From Maribacter orientalis (GTDB lineage: Bacteria; Bacteroidota; Bacteroidia; Flavobacteriales; Flavobacteriaceae): a stretch of 64,000 nucleotides of DNA. The notes beneath the pieces are model-generated. The model worked only from the letters and a program-made list of their open reading frames with translations, did not search any database and had not been told where the DNA came from. Location of the stretch: NCBI RefSeq assembly GCF_900109345.1, contig NZ_FNZN01000001.1:565883-629882 (forward strand), in the 5' to 3' direction. Positions 18,937 to 27,155 of the stretch are shown piece by piece (the first letter of the stretch is position 1; each line of letters begins with the position of its first letter). The position numbers and the translations under genes are program-made.

Positions 18937-19560
18937 TTATTTAGTTTTCTTCTGTTTGTTGATTTCATCTTGTAGCTGCCTACTTATCTTCTGCTCACGT
19001 TCTAGTGCTCTTCTTCTATGGTCTTCATATTCAATCTCAAGTTCAGAAAGATTTTGCTTCGCTTCTTGGGTAAGTATATTGCTGTTTCTAAACCTATAGA
19101 TAAACAAGCCTAATAAAAGAAATAAACCTCCAATTATTGTCCAAAGGATAAAATTGTATGTTCCTTTAGAAACAGGAATACCAATAAATGACATGCTATC
19201 TTTTTCTTCAGTTACCGAGCTAAGATTGGTAGTTGTCTCTTCTAATTTTTTATTTAATGAAGTTATAGTGGTTTCATGTTCTGCTATAGTAGACTTTAAC
19301 TCACTAGTCTTTTTATTCATAGCAGCAATAGAGTCCAATACATTCTTGCGTATCTTAAAAAGGTTTGTTTCTTTTACTACTTCATACCTAACACCATCAG
19401 CTCTATAATTACCTGAACGCTTTGCTATATAGTCAAATTGATTACTGATTGGCCCTTCATCTAACGATAACTTATCGTCTTCTCCCTCTGCATCTTGTGC
19501 AAATTGATGGTTAGTGACGAAAAGAAACGCCACTATTAATAGTATTCTATAGAATTTCAT
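18937..19560 (-). CDS. Coiled-coil, single-TM envelope protein of unknown function
   Basis: 207 residues: a signal peptide (ILLIVAFLFVTNHQFAQ), an acidic N-terminal segment, a predicted coiled coil around residues 72-122 (NKKTSELKSTIAEHETTI and so on), a transmembrane helix FILWTIIGGLFLLLGLFIY near residue 135, and a basic, glutamine-rich cytoplasmic tail (RRRALEREQKISRQLQDEI). Homologues in flavobacteria are, to my recollection, often named tRNA (guanine-N1)-methyltransferase, apparently because they sit beside trmD; nothing here supports a methyltransferase. It may link the envelope to a cytoplasmic partner, but no function is assigned. Confidence 0.75.
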   Translation of the reverse strand: MKFYRILLIVAFLFVTNHQFAQDAEGEDDKLSLDEGPISNQFDYIAKRSGNYRADGVRYEVVKETNLFKIRKNVLDSIAAMNKKTSELKSTIAEHETTITSLNKKLEETTTNLSSVTEEKDSMSFIGIPVSKGTYNFILWTIIGGLFLLLGLFIYRFRNSNILTQEAKQNLSELEIEYEDHRRRALEREQKISRQLQDEINKQKKTK

Positions 19561-19705
19561 GAAATAGATTCTTAGGTTAAAATAAATGATTTAGAGATGA
19601 CTAAAGTACTTCATTAAAGTCAAATTATAAAAAAAAATGAAAAAACGTTATCACTGTTTATTTAACTACGTTCGCTTTCATAAAATAGATGTTCTCCTTA
19701 ATAGT

Positions 19706-21154
19706 TTAGTAATATGTATAACGGCGGACTTTGGCAATATATTTTGCTAATCTAATGACCTGGTGTGAATAACCATATTCATTATCATACCATATATATA
19801 GTATTATATTTTTACCAGTGCTAGAAACTATAGTCGCCATACTATCATAAATTGATGGGGCAGAGGTACCCATAATATCTGATGATACAAGTTCTTTATC
19901 TAGCGAATATTTTATTTGTTCTACCAAATCACCTTCAAGGGCGTATTTCTTGATCATCGAGTTTACACCATCTAACGAAGTTTTTTGATTTATTTCTAGA
20001 TTTAGAATAGCCAATGATCCATTCGGTACGGGTACCCTAATAGCATTCGATGTCAACTTACCTTTTAAAGAGGGCAACGCCTTGGCAACAGCTTCACCAG
20101 CACCTGTTTCGGTAATGACCATATTTAAGGCAGCTGCTCGACCTCTTCGATATTTGCCATGCATATTATCAACAAGGTTTTGGTCATTAGTATATGCATG
20201 TATGGTTTCTAGATGACCTTTTTCTATACCAAATGTCTCTTCTACAGCCTTTAAAATTGGGGTTATAGCATTTGTAGTGCAAGATGCGGCAGAAAATAAT
20301 TCAGTATTATCAGGACTATATTCTAAATGATTTACACCATGAACAATATTCGCAATCTCATTACCAGGTGCTGTTAATAGGACTTTTGAGGCACCATTCG
20401 CTTTAAGATGTCTTTCCAATTGTTCCTTATTTCGAAATGCACCGGTATTGTCGATAATCAAAGCATTTTTGATTCCGTATTCGGTGTAATCAATTTCTTC
20501 GGGCATATTGGCATAGATAACGTGTACCGTTGTACCATTTATAATAAGTTTTTGGTTATTATAGTCTACTTTTACTGTGCCGCTGAAAATACCATGAACA
20601 GAATCGGTTCTTAATAGGCTTGCTCTTTTTTCAAGGTTTTCAATAGTTGGTTTGCCGCGAACAACGATTGCTCTAAGCCGTAATTGATTTCCTTTTCCTG
20701 TCTTAGACATTAATTCTCTAGCTACCAAGCGGCCAATTCTTCCAAAACCATAAAGAACAACATCCTTAGGTTCAATACTTATAAAATCTTGTGCGCTTTT
20801 AAGTTTATCTATTACAAACGACTTTACATTGTTTAAAATGTTTTTATCAGAATGGTATTCATAAGTTAATTTACCAATATCGAGTTTAGAAGGGGGTAAA
20901 GAAATATCACTTATTGAACGTAAAATTTCTACCGAATCGAAAATTGAAATTGGCTTTTGAACAAATTCACCTGCGTATTCATGTAAATGTATAATGTCAC
21001 TTACATTTTTATCAATAACTTGATTTTTGAAAAGAACAATTTCAATAGATTTATCGTACCAAAGATCACTTACAATTTTGATGAATTCAGTAGTAGCTTT
21101 TCTTCGATCCGCTTGAAATGCTAGCTCTTTTTCAAATGTGGTTTGTGGACCCAT
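19706..21154 (-). CDS. gap: Glyceraldehyde-3-phosphate dehydrogenase, long form
   Basis: 482 residues, about 140 longer than the classical enzyme because of an N-terminal extension (residues 1-130, helix-rich, unrelated to the Rossmann fold). The GAPDH core starts at VVLYGFGRIGRLVARE near 132, with catalytic Cys292 in SAASCTTN, base His319 in TIHAYTNDQ and RGRAAALNMV. The second beta strand ends in VVRGKPTIENLEK where NAD-specific enzymes carry an Asp, suggesting preference for NADP(H); that is inference. This long type is widespread in Bacteroidota. No glycolytic neighbours are present. Confidence 0.93.
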   Translation of the reverse strand: MGPQTTFEKELAFQADRRKATTEFIKIVSDLWYDKSIEIVLFKNQVIDKNVSDIIHLHEYAGEFVQKPISIFDSVEILRSISDISLPPSKLDIGKLTYEYHSDKNILNNVKSFVIDKLKSAQDFISIEPKDVVLYGFGRIGRLVARELMSKTGKGNQLRLRAIVVRGKPTIENLEKRASLLRTDSVHGIFSGTVKVDYNNQKLIINGTTVHVIYANMPEEIDYTEYGIKNALIIDNTGAFRNKEQLERHLKANGASKVLLTAPGNEIANIVHGVNHLEYSPDNTELFSAASCTTNAITPILKAVEETFGIEKGHLETIHAYTNDQNLVDNMHGKYRRGRAAALNMVITETGAGEAVAKALPSLKGKLTSNAIRVPVPNGSLAILNLEINQKTSLDGVNSMIKKYALEGDLVEQIKYSLDKELVSSDIMGTSAPSIYDSMATIVSSTGKNIILYIWYDNEYGYSHQVIRLAKYIAKVRRYTYY

Positions 21155-21221
21155 AATAATTGATTGATTTTTAGAATTCGCACAAAACTAGAAAATTTAA
21201 ACGCCTTAATTAAGTGATTTT

Positions 21222-21250
21222 CAAAAAAAAGCCTCCGTTATTACGAAGGC
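21222..21250 (-). terminator. Intrinsic terminator of the HtrA protease gene
   Basis: Minus-strand stem GCCTTCGT / ACGGAGGC with a G-U pair, followed by eight T; downstream of the 21270 stop. Confidence 0.78.
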
Positions 21251-21269
21251 TGTATTTTTTATTGAATTT

Positions 21270-22667
21270 TTACTGAAAGATGAGTCGATCTCTTTCACCA
21301 TTTGAACCTAACATAGTAATGACTGTCTTACTATATTTAGAGATGCCTCCGAAAGCATTATATGCATCATCGATATTTCCAATCTCAATATCATCAATTT
21401 TAACAATCACTTTTTCAGATAATCCGTAACCTCTATATCTTTCAGGTACTCCTATTATCTTAACACCAGTTTTAGTTTTGTATACCTTTTTGTCATGTGC
21501 GGTAAGGTTCTTTACTTCTAAGCCCATTTCTGGAACTACTAATGTTTGTCTTTCCTTTAATGTTAACGGGATATGCAATATTTCATTTTTTCTATCTATC
21601 ACAAAGTCTAAGGTATCGCCAGGTCTTTTGGTAGAAAGGTAACCTGTTAAATCTGGGTATTTATGAACTACTATTTCATCGACCTTTTTAATAATATCTC
21701 CGATTTCAATACCTGCTTCTTGAGCAGCAGATTCGTCTTCAATGAATTCTATATATACGCCATCTATATTATTGATTCCTTTCTCTATTGCATCTCTTGT
21801 GTTTACAGGGGCTGGTCTAATTCCCATAAATCCTTTCTGTACATTTCCGTACTCCAAAATATCTTGTATAACCTTTTTCGCAATATTGCTAGGAACGGCA
21901 AAAGAATAACCTACATAAGAACCTGTTTGAGAGGTTATCGCGGTATTAATGCCCACTAAATCTCCATTTGTATTTACTAAAGCACCACCCGAATTTCCTG
22001 GATTAACAGCGGCATCTGTTTGTATAAAAGACTGGTTTTTTCCGAGATTACGTGCTTTTGCACTAATAATACCTGCGGTTACAGTAGAGGTTAAGTTAAA
22101 TGGATTGCCTACTGCTAAAACCCATTCTCCAATTTTTGTTTGGTCAGAATCACCAAATGCCAAATACGGTAATTTTTCATCTGTATCTATTTTAATTAAA
22201 GCAATATCTGAATTGGGATCAGCCCCTATTAATTCGGCATTGTAAGTTTTATTGTTGTTTAATGTGACTTGAAGTTGATTTGCTCTACTTATAACATGGT
22301 TATTGGTGACAATATACCCGTCAGAGGAAATAATTACTCCAGAGCCGGTTCCTACCTGAGGTACAGCGCTAGCGCTTGACCCGTAGAAAAAATCAAATAT
22401 ACTGGTAGGGCCTTTACTAAGTGTGATATTCATTACGTGAACAACCGCATTAACGGTATTTTCTGCCGCCATGGTAAAATCTACTTCATTAATACCAGAA
22501 CCACTTGCAGAAGTAGGGGTATAGTTGGTGTTGAAAACACTATTGCTACTACCATTATCTTGTGAAATAATGGTAAAATTATCTTTTTCGAAAAAGAGTT
22601 TATAAGCGCCCAACGTGATTGCGCCTGCAAAAACAGATACAAATAGAAGACTTGCTAATCTTTTCAT
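21270..22667 (-). CDS. DegP/HtrA-type periplasmic serine endopeptidase
   Basis: 465 residues. An N-terminal hydrophobic segment (LASLLFVSVFAGAITLGAY) exports or anchors it. The trypsin-like domain has the triad His124 in VTNNHVI, Asp154 in PNSDIALIKI and Ser226 in NPGNSGGAL, and a Q-linker region rich in Ser and Gly before it. Two PDZ-like domains follow (from about 275 with MGIRPAPVNTRD and from about 365 with KNLTAHDKK); the second is less clear. HtrA proteases degrade or refold misfolded envelope proteins. Divergent from dapF and transcribed alone. Confidence 0.93.
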   Translation of the reverse strand: MKRLASLLFVSVFAGAITLGAYKLFFEKDNFTIISQDNGSSNSVFNTNYTPTSASGSGINEVDFTMAAENTVNAVVHVMNITLSKGPTSIFDFFYGSSASAVPQVGTGSGVIISSDGYIVTNNHVISRANQLQVTLNNNKTYNAELIGADPNSDIALIKIDTDEKLPYLAFGDSDQTKIGEWVLAVGNPFNLTSTVTAGIISAKARNLGKNQSFIQTDAAVNPGNSGGALVNTNGDLVGINTAITSQTGSYVGYSFAVPSNIAKKVIQDILEYGNVQKGFMGIRPAPVNTRDAIEKGINNIDGVYIEFIEDESAAQEAGIEIGDIIKKVDEIVVHKYPDLTGYLSTKRPGDTLDFVIDRKNEILHIPLTLKERQTLVVPEMGLEVKNLTAHDKKVYKTKTGVKIIGVPERYRGYGLSEKVIVKIDDIEIGNIDDAYNAFGGISKYSKTVITMLGSNGERDRLIFQ

Positions 22668-22772
22668 AATCTTTAAATAGTTTAACGTATGCGCAGTAAA
22701 ATTACTTGATTTTATGCTCTTTGATAAGCGTTTAACTACTTTTTAACTACTATTAAAAACTTAATTATGTTC

Positions 22773-22780
22773 TATCTTTG
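22773..22780 (+). promoter_or_regulatory. Putative -7 element of the dapF operon
   Basis: TATCTTTG matches TAnnTTTG, 15 nt before the dapF ATG. Confidence 0.52.
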
Positions 22781-22795
22781 TGTATATAAGCCAAC

Positions 22796-23572
22796 ATGAA
22801 ATATACTTTTTATAAATATCAAGGAACAGGAAATGATTTTGTGATGTTCGATAATCGCAAAAATCATTTTCCGAAAGACGATGTGAGGTTAGTTGCGAGC
22901 ATCTGTCATCGTAGATTTGGTGTAGGGTCTGATGGATTGATTCTATTGGAAGATGATGAGAATACAGATTTTAAAATGGTGTATTTTAATGCAGATGGAA
23001 AAGAAGGAAGCATGTGTGGCAATGGTGGAAGATGTATTGTTGCGTTCGCCCATTTTCTGGGTGTAATTAAGAAGAAAACAATTTTTACAGCTGTAGATGG
23101 TTTGCACGAGGCTAATATAAAAGGCGATGTAGTGAGTTTGAAAATGCTAGATGTTCAAGAAATAAAAGAAAAGCAAAATGCCCTTTATTTAAATACAGGA
23201 TCTCCACATCACGTACAAATGGTTAAAGAATTGAAATCCTTTAATGTTGTTAAGGAGGGTGCGCGTTTGCGCTATGGCGTTTATGGTGAAAAGGGTAGTA
23301 ATATCAATTTTGTAGAGTTTAACAAATCAGGAGGTTTTGATATTCGTACCTATGAACGTGGTGTTGAAGATGAGACATTATCTTGTGGTACAGGTGTAAC
23401 AGCTGTTGCTTTAGGTATGTATCATTTGGGAAAAACGAAGGAAAAGATAGTTGCGGTAAAAGCAATAGGTGGTGATCTGGAAGTTTCTTTTGAGGAACAG
23501 AATGGTTTATATAGTAATATCTATTTAAGAGGAGAGGCAAAACAAGTATTTAAAGGTGAATTAACGTGGTAA
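22796..23572 (+). CDS. dapF: Diaminopimelate epimerase
   Basis: 258 residues. DapF interconverts LL- and meso-diaminopimelate for lysine and peptidoglycan synthesis. The two catalytic cysteines are Cys74 in GSMCGNGGRC and Cys197 in TLSCGTG; the FYKYQGTGNDF start and FGVGSDGLIL are typical. It heads a forward run dapF, GNAT, mltG: the GNAT gene starts at a GTG that overlaps the dapF end by 7 bp. With dapA at 46.5 kb, two steps of the DAP pathway are in this window but not in one operon. Confidence 0.96.
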   Translation: MKYTFYKYQGTGNDFVMFDNRKNHFPKDDVRLVASICHRRFGVGSDGLILLEDDENTDFKMVYFNADGKEGSMCGNGGRCIVAFAHFLGVIKKKTIFTAVDGLHEANIKGDVVSLKMLDVQEIKEKQNALYLNTGSPHHVQMVKELKSFNVVKEGARLRYGVYGEKGSNINFVEFNKSGGFDIRTYERGVEDETLSCGTGVTAVALGMYHLGKTKEKIVAVKAIGGDLEVSFEEQNGLYSNIYLRGEAKQVFKGELTW

Positions 23573-24090
23573 AATTAAAAGGAGAGCAGATTTATTTAAG
23601 GGCCTTAGAACAAGAGGATCTAGATTTTCTATATGAACTTGAGAATAATACCGATGTTTGGGAGGTTAGCGGTACAATTGCACCGTACTCTAAAAGTGTG
23701 CTACAACTCTATTTAGATAATGCCCACCGAGATATTTTTGACGTAAAACAATTACGACTGGTAATTTGTGATTTGAAGCATAAAGCAATTGGATTGATAG
23801 ATATATTTGATTTTGAACCAAATCATAAACGAGCAGGTATAGGTATAATTATTCTGGATACAGAACAAAGAAATAAAGGAATTGGGGCTGAGTCAATTAC
23901 CTTATTATGCAATTACGCTTTTGATGTGCTAGGGTTAAGACAAATTTATGCCAATATTTTAGAAGAGAACTCAGCGAGCATGCATTTGTTTAGAAAGTTA
24001 GGTTTCAATGAAGTTGGTATTAAGAAAGATTGGGTTCGGGTCAAGAATACCTTTAAGAATGAGGTTTTGTTACAAAAATTAAATAACTGA
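23566..24090 (+). CDS. GNAT family N-acetyltransferase (RimJ/RimL-like)
   Basis: 174 residues, GTG start at 23566 overlapping dapF by 7 bp. RimJ/L-like features: GEQIYLRALEQEDLDFLYELEN at the N terminus, AIGLIDIFDFEPNHKRAGIGI, the acyl-CoA loop EQRNKGIGAES and RQIYANILEENSASMHLFRK ending in a C-terminal KLGF motif. The acceptor is unknown. Its stop overlaps the mltG start (TGATG), so dapF, this gene and mltG are probably translationally coupled. Confidence 0.85.
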   Translation: MVKLKGEQIYLRALEQEDLDFLYELENNTDVWEVSGTIAPYSKSVLQLYLDNAHRDIFDVKQLRLVICDLKHKAIGLIDIFDFEPNHKRAGIGIIILDTEQRNKGIGAESITLLCNYAFDVLGLRQIYANILEENSASMHLFRKLGFNEVGIKKDWVRVKNTFKNEVLLQKLNN

Positions 24091-25133
24091 TGAGTTTCAA
24101 ACGTATTTTACTAGGTGTAGTTCTAGCAAGTTTAATTGGTGGCGGTATTTTCGCATACATTGCCTATGGTATATTTTTTACGCCCAATACAAGTTTCAAT
24201 AGTGATGAAGAATTTGTTTTTATACCAACCAATGCCTCAGAGAGGGACTTAGAAAAAGAATTGTCACCATTACTTAAAGATTTTGATGCCTTCAAATCTG
24301 CGGCGAACAGAAAGAGCTACTTAAGCAGTATTAAAGCAGGTAGGTATAAGATTGCCAAGGGCATGAATAATAACGAGATTGTTAATTCATTGCGAAGCGG
24401 TAATTTACCAGTAAAAGTTTCTTTCAATAATCAAGAGAGTGTAAATGATTTAGCAGGAAGGATTGCAAGTCAGATAGAGGCAGATAGTAGTTCTTTGGTT
24501 GCTGCTTTTAAGGACACAGATTTTTTAAAATCTAATGGATTTAATGAAGCTAATATGATATCACTTTATATTCCAAATAGCTATGAGTTTTTCTGGAATA
24601 CATCTGCGACAGCCTTTAGAGATAGAATGTTAAAAGAGTATAATCGATTTTGGAACAATGCTAGAATTGAAAAAGCAGAAGCATTAGGTTTACAACCGAA
24701 CGAAGTAATCGCTTTAGCATCAATAGTACATAAAGAAACTGCAAAGGTTGATGAGCGGCCAACAGTAGCAGGGGTATATCTAAATAGATTGAAAAAAGGA
24801 ATGTTATTGCAGGCAGATCCAACGGTTATTTATGCTATAAAAAAGGAGACGGGTAATTTTGATACCATAATTAAGCGAGTATTATATAAAGATTTAGAAA
24901 TGGATTCTCCTTATAATACGTATAAAAATGCAGGTTTACCCCCTGGACCGATTGCTATGCCCGATATTACGGCTATAGATGCGGTATTGAATCCTAAAAA
25001 ACATAATTATTATTATTTTGTCGCGAATGTAGAAAAATTCGGATATCACATGTTTGCAGAGAACTTAACGCAACACAACCGAAATAAAGAGCAATACATC
25101 CGATGGATAAATGCACAAAAAATCAATAGATAG
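24090..25133 (+). CDS. mltG: Endolytic transglycosylase MltG
   Basis: 347 residues. One N-terminal membrane helix (ILLGVVLASLIGGGIFAYIAY), a LysM-like region (AGRYKIAKGMNNNEIVNSLR) and the YceG catalytic domain. Putative catalytic Glu216 lies in ASIVHKETAKVDERP, with VYLNRLKKGMLLQADPT and SPYNTYKNAGLPPGPI following, both strongly conserved. MltG cleaves nascent glycan strands and may set their length. It overlaps the GNAT gene by 1 bp. Confidence 0.95.
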   Translation: MSFKRILLGVVLASLIGGGIFAYIAYGIFFTPNTSFNSDEEFVFIPTNASERDLEKELSPLLKDFDAFKSAANRKSYLSSIKAGRYKIAKGMNNNEIVNSLRSGNLPVKVSFNNQESVNDLAGRIASQIEADSSSLVAAFKDTDFLKSNGFNEANMISLYIPNSYEFFWNTSATAFRDRMLKEYNRFWNNARIEKAEALGLQPNEVIALASIVHKETAKVDERPTVAGVYLNRLKKGMLLQADPTVIYAIKKETGNFDTIIKRVLYKDLEMDSPYNTYKNAGLPPGPIAMPDITAIDAVLNPKKHNYYYFVANVEKFGYHMFAENLTQHNRNKEQYIRWINAQKINR

Positions 25134-25216
25134 GTTTATTGTCCGAATTTTAGCACTTGTTAACTAAAACTGTATTCTTTTAACAGAACCTTCTTAAACT
25201 ACTATAATTTCCCTTA

Positions 25217-25224
25217 TACCTTTG
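25217..25224 (+). promoter_or_regulatory. Putative -7 element of the lysozyme-like gene
   Basis: TACCTTTG fits TAnnTTTG but lies 58 nt before the ATG, implying a leader of roughly 50 nt. Confidence 0.4.
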
Positions 25225-25281
25225 TCAAAGAAATTTAAGCAGGCAAAGCGTGTTCGCCATTAGTCTTAAGAAATAACAAGT

Positions 25282-25911
25282 ATGAGAAGATGGATATTAA
25301 TTTGTTGTCCTCTAATTATGATGTTTATTTTATCTGGTTTCGGTTTCAAGCCCTTTAAGGTTGAAGTACCGGAGTTGCTTAAAGTAAAAGAACCTACTTT
25401 AGTTTCGTTTCCTCAAGACGATTCTTTTTTATCGAATTATCAAATTGCTCCCCCCTTTCTTGGTAGTCAGTATATAGGCTTTAAAGAGGCATTGGCCTTT
25501 AAAGAGTCTCAAGGCAATTATTTTGCCATAAATAGCTATGGTTATTTAGGAAAATATCAATTTGGCCTAGGTACCCTAGAATTAGTTGGTGTTTACGACG
25601 GAAATCATTTTTTAAATGATCCAATTCTTCAAGAGAAAGTATTTAATGTAAATATCTCTCGAAACAAATGGATATTAAGAAAGGATATTAAACGATATGT
25701 AGGGGTGTACATGCGCGGAATAGAAATTACCGAATCAGGTATATTAGCAGCAGCACATCTTGCTGGTCCGGGTAACGTGAAATTATATTTACGCTCACAA
25801 GGCCGTATGGAAATTATGGATGGTTACGGTACTAGTATTTCCCACTACATGAATAAGTTCTCAGGATATGATATTTCTATGATTTTACCGAAACGCAATC
25901 CAAGAATTTAA
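25282..25911 (+). CDS. Exported lysozyme-like (transglycosylase-type) protein
   Basis: 209 residues. N-terminal signal peptide (LICCPLIMMFILSGFGF), then a compact domain with GFKEALAFKESQGNYFAINSYG near residue 67, where the Glu in FKESQ is the likely catalytic acid, GKYQFG, and LAAAHLAGPGNVKLYL near residue 157. This order (Glu, GxYQ, AAxHxAG) fits the lysozyme/SLT superfamily. It follows mltG but has its own probable promoter, and together they suggest peptidoglycan remodelling. Not a named family I can identify with certainty. Confidence 0.75.
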   Translation: MRRWILICCPLIMMFILSGFGFKPFKVEVPELLKVKEPTLVSFPQDDSFLSNYQIAPPFLGSQYIGFKEALAFKESQGNYFAINSYGYLGKYQFGLGTLELVGVYDGNHFLNDPILQEKVFNVNISRNKWILRKDIKRYVGVYMRGIEITESGILAAAHLAGPGNVKLYLRSQGRMEIMDGYGTSISHYMNKFSGYDISMILPKRNPRI

Positions 25912-25936
25912 AAGTTTAAGTAGATATGAATATAGG

Positions 25937-25969
25937 AATCCTTTGCAGTAAATTGCCAAGGATTTTTTA
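25937..25969 (+). terminator. Intrinsic terminator after the lysozyme-like gene
   Basis: AATCCTT / AAGGATT stem with an inner GCA/TGC pairing and a TTTTTT tail; it reaches the end of the convergent methylase gene. Confidence 0.7.
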
Positions 25970-26689
25970 TGCATGAATAATAAAAATTGCAGGCCTTTTA
26001 TGAAGGTCGACATTTTCATTTTTCCAATTGATTGCAGTTTTGGTTTTAATATATTCTGTCGGTAAGGTAATATCTGCTGCAACACAAATTCGCGTACTTG
26101 GTGCTAAAGATTTTATAAGTTCCTCAAGCATTTTATTATTACGGTATGGAGTTTCAATGAATATTTGGGACTGATTGTCTTCCTTTGATTTTCGCTCTAA
26201 ATTTTTGATGTATTTTTTACGCTCAGCACTATCAATAGGGAGGTAGCCGTTAAAGGCAAAATTTTGACCGTTCATTCCGCTAGCCATTAACGCTAATAAA
26301 ATAGAGGAGGGGCCAACCAAAGGTATTACCTGAATATTCTTTTCATGAGCTATTTTAACAACGGCAGCACCAGGGTCAGCGATACCAGGACAACCAGCTT
26401 CCGAAAGTATGCCTACATCAAAACCTTCTAAACAAGCGTTTAAAAAGCTTGGTATTTCCTGTGGTTCAGTAAACTTGTTCAGTACAGATAGCTTTAAGGA
26501 AGGTTGAGATTTTCTTGGACTTATTTTCTTTATAAAATGACGAGCTGTTTTTTCATTTTCAACTATATAATGATCTAATCGTTCAATAGTTTGCTTGATT
26601 GATATAGGTAAAACCTCTAATGGAGCAATATCGCCTAATGTAGAAGGTATTAAATACAAATTTCCTGTTTTCCCGTTTTGTGCGCTCAT
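25967..26689 (-). CDS. RsmI-like tetrapyrrole-methylase-fold SAM methyltransferase
   Basis: 240 residues. Resembles COG0313 (RsmI, 16S rRNA C1402 2'-O-methylase) in the SAM-binding strands: GNLYLIPSTLGD at the N terminus, ILSEAGCPGIADPGAAVV near residue 94 and LVGPSSILLALMASGMNG near 123. It is shorter than RsmI (about 280 residues) and has IPSTLGD in place of the usual GTPIGNL, so this is the shorter Bacteroidota variant and its substrate is uncertain. Its ATG directly follows the stop codon of the phosphatase gene. Confidence 0.82.
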   Translation of the reverse strand: MSAQNGKTGNLYLIPSTLGDIAPLEVLPISIKQTIERLDHYIVENEKTARHFIKKISPRKSQPSLKLSVLNKFTEPQEIPSFLNACLEGFDVGILSEAGCPGIADPGAAVVKIAHEKNIQVIPLVGPSSILLALMASGMNGQNFAFNGYLPIDSAERKKYIKNLERKSKEDNQSQIFIETPYRNNKMLEELIKSLAPSTRICVAADITLPTEYIKTKTAINWKNENVDLHKRPAIFIIHA

Positions 26690-27142
26690 TTATCTATTTT
26701 CTAATCTAGCTGCTATTAAAGAGCAGGCTTTATCAATCATTATAAAAACTTTTTCAAAACCATCATCAGAATCATGATAAGGATCGGGGACCTCCTCGTT
26801 GTTCAAATTAATTTCATTTAAAAGTAACTTCACCTTTTCAACATCCATCTTATTTCTTGCTAATCCTATAATATTATTATAATTGCTTTTGTCCATAGCA
26901 TATATAACATCAAAAGAATCGAAATCTGAAACGGAGAACTTTCTGCAGCGTTGGGTGCTTATATCTATGCTGTGGTCGTTAGCCACTTTTATAGATCTTG
27001 GATCTGGAGCATTACCAACATGATACCCTGCAGTGCCAGCCGAATCTACAAATGTATATTTAGAATTGACTTTGTTTTTAAGAATACCCTCTGCCAATGG
27101 AGACCTACAGATATTACCTAGGCAAACCATCAACACATTCAT
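26690..27142 (-). CDS. Low-molecular-weight protein-tyrosine phosphatase
   Basis: 150 residues. The CX5R active-site loop CLGNICRS is at 7-14 (nucleophile Cys7, Arg13) and the general acid Asp120 lies in PDPYHDS, both diagnostic. SAGTAGYHVGNAPDPRS is the usual second block. In bacteria these act on tyrosine-phosphorylated polysaccharide kinases or as general small phosphatases; no such partner is near. It sits 13 bp after dnaA and is followed without a gap by the RsmI-like gene. Confidence 0.95.
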   Translation of the reverse strand: MNVLMVCLGNICRSPLAEGILKNKVNSKYTFVDSAGTAGYHVGNAPDPRSIKVANDHSIDISTQRCRKFSVSDFDSFDVIYAMDKSNYNNIIGLARNKMDVEKVKLLLNEINLNNEEVPDPYHDSDDGFEKVFIMIDKACSLIAARLENR

Positions 27143-27155
27143 GGGGCGTTGGGTA

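Noticed and set aside
21949-22245. Open frame antisense to the HtrA protease
   Set aside because: A shadow of the protease domain with no independent support.
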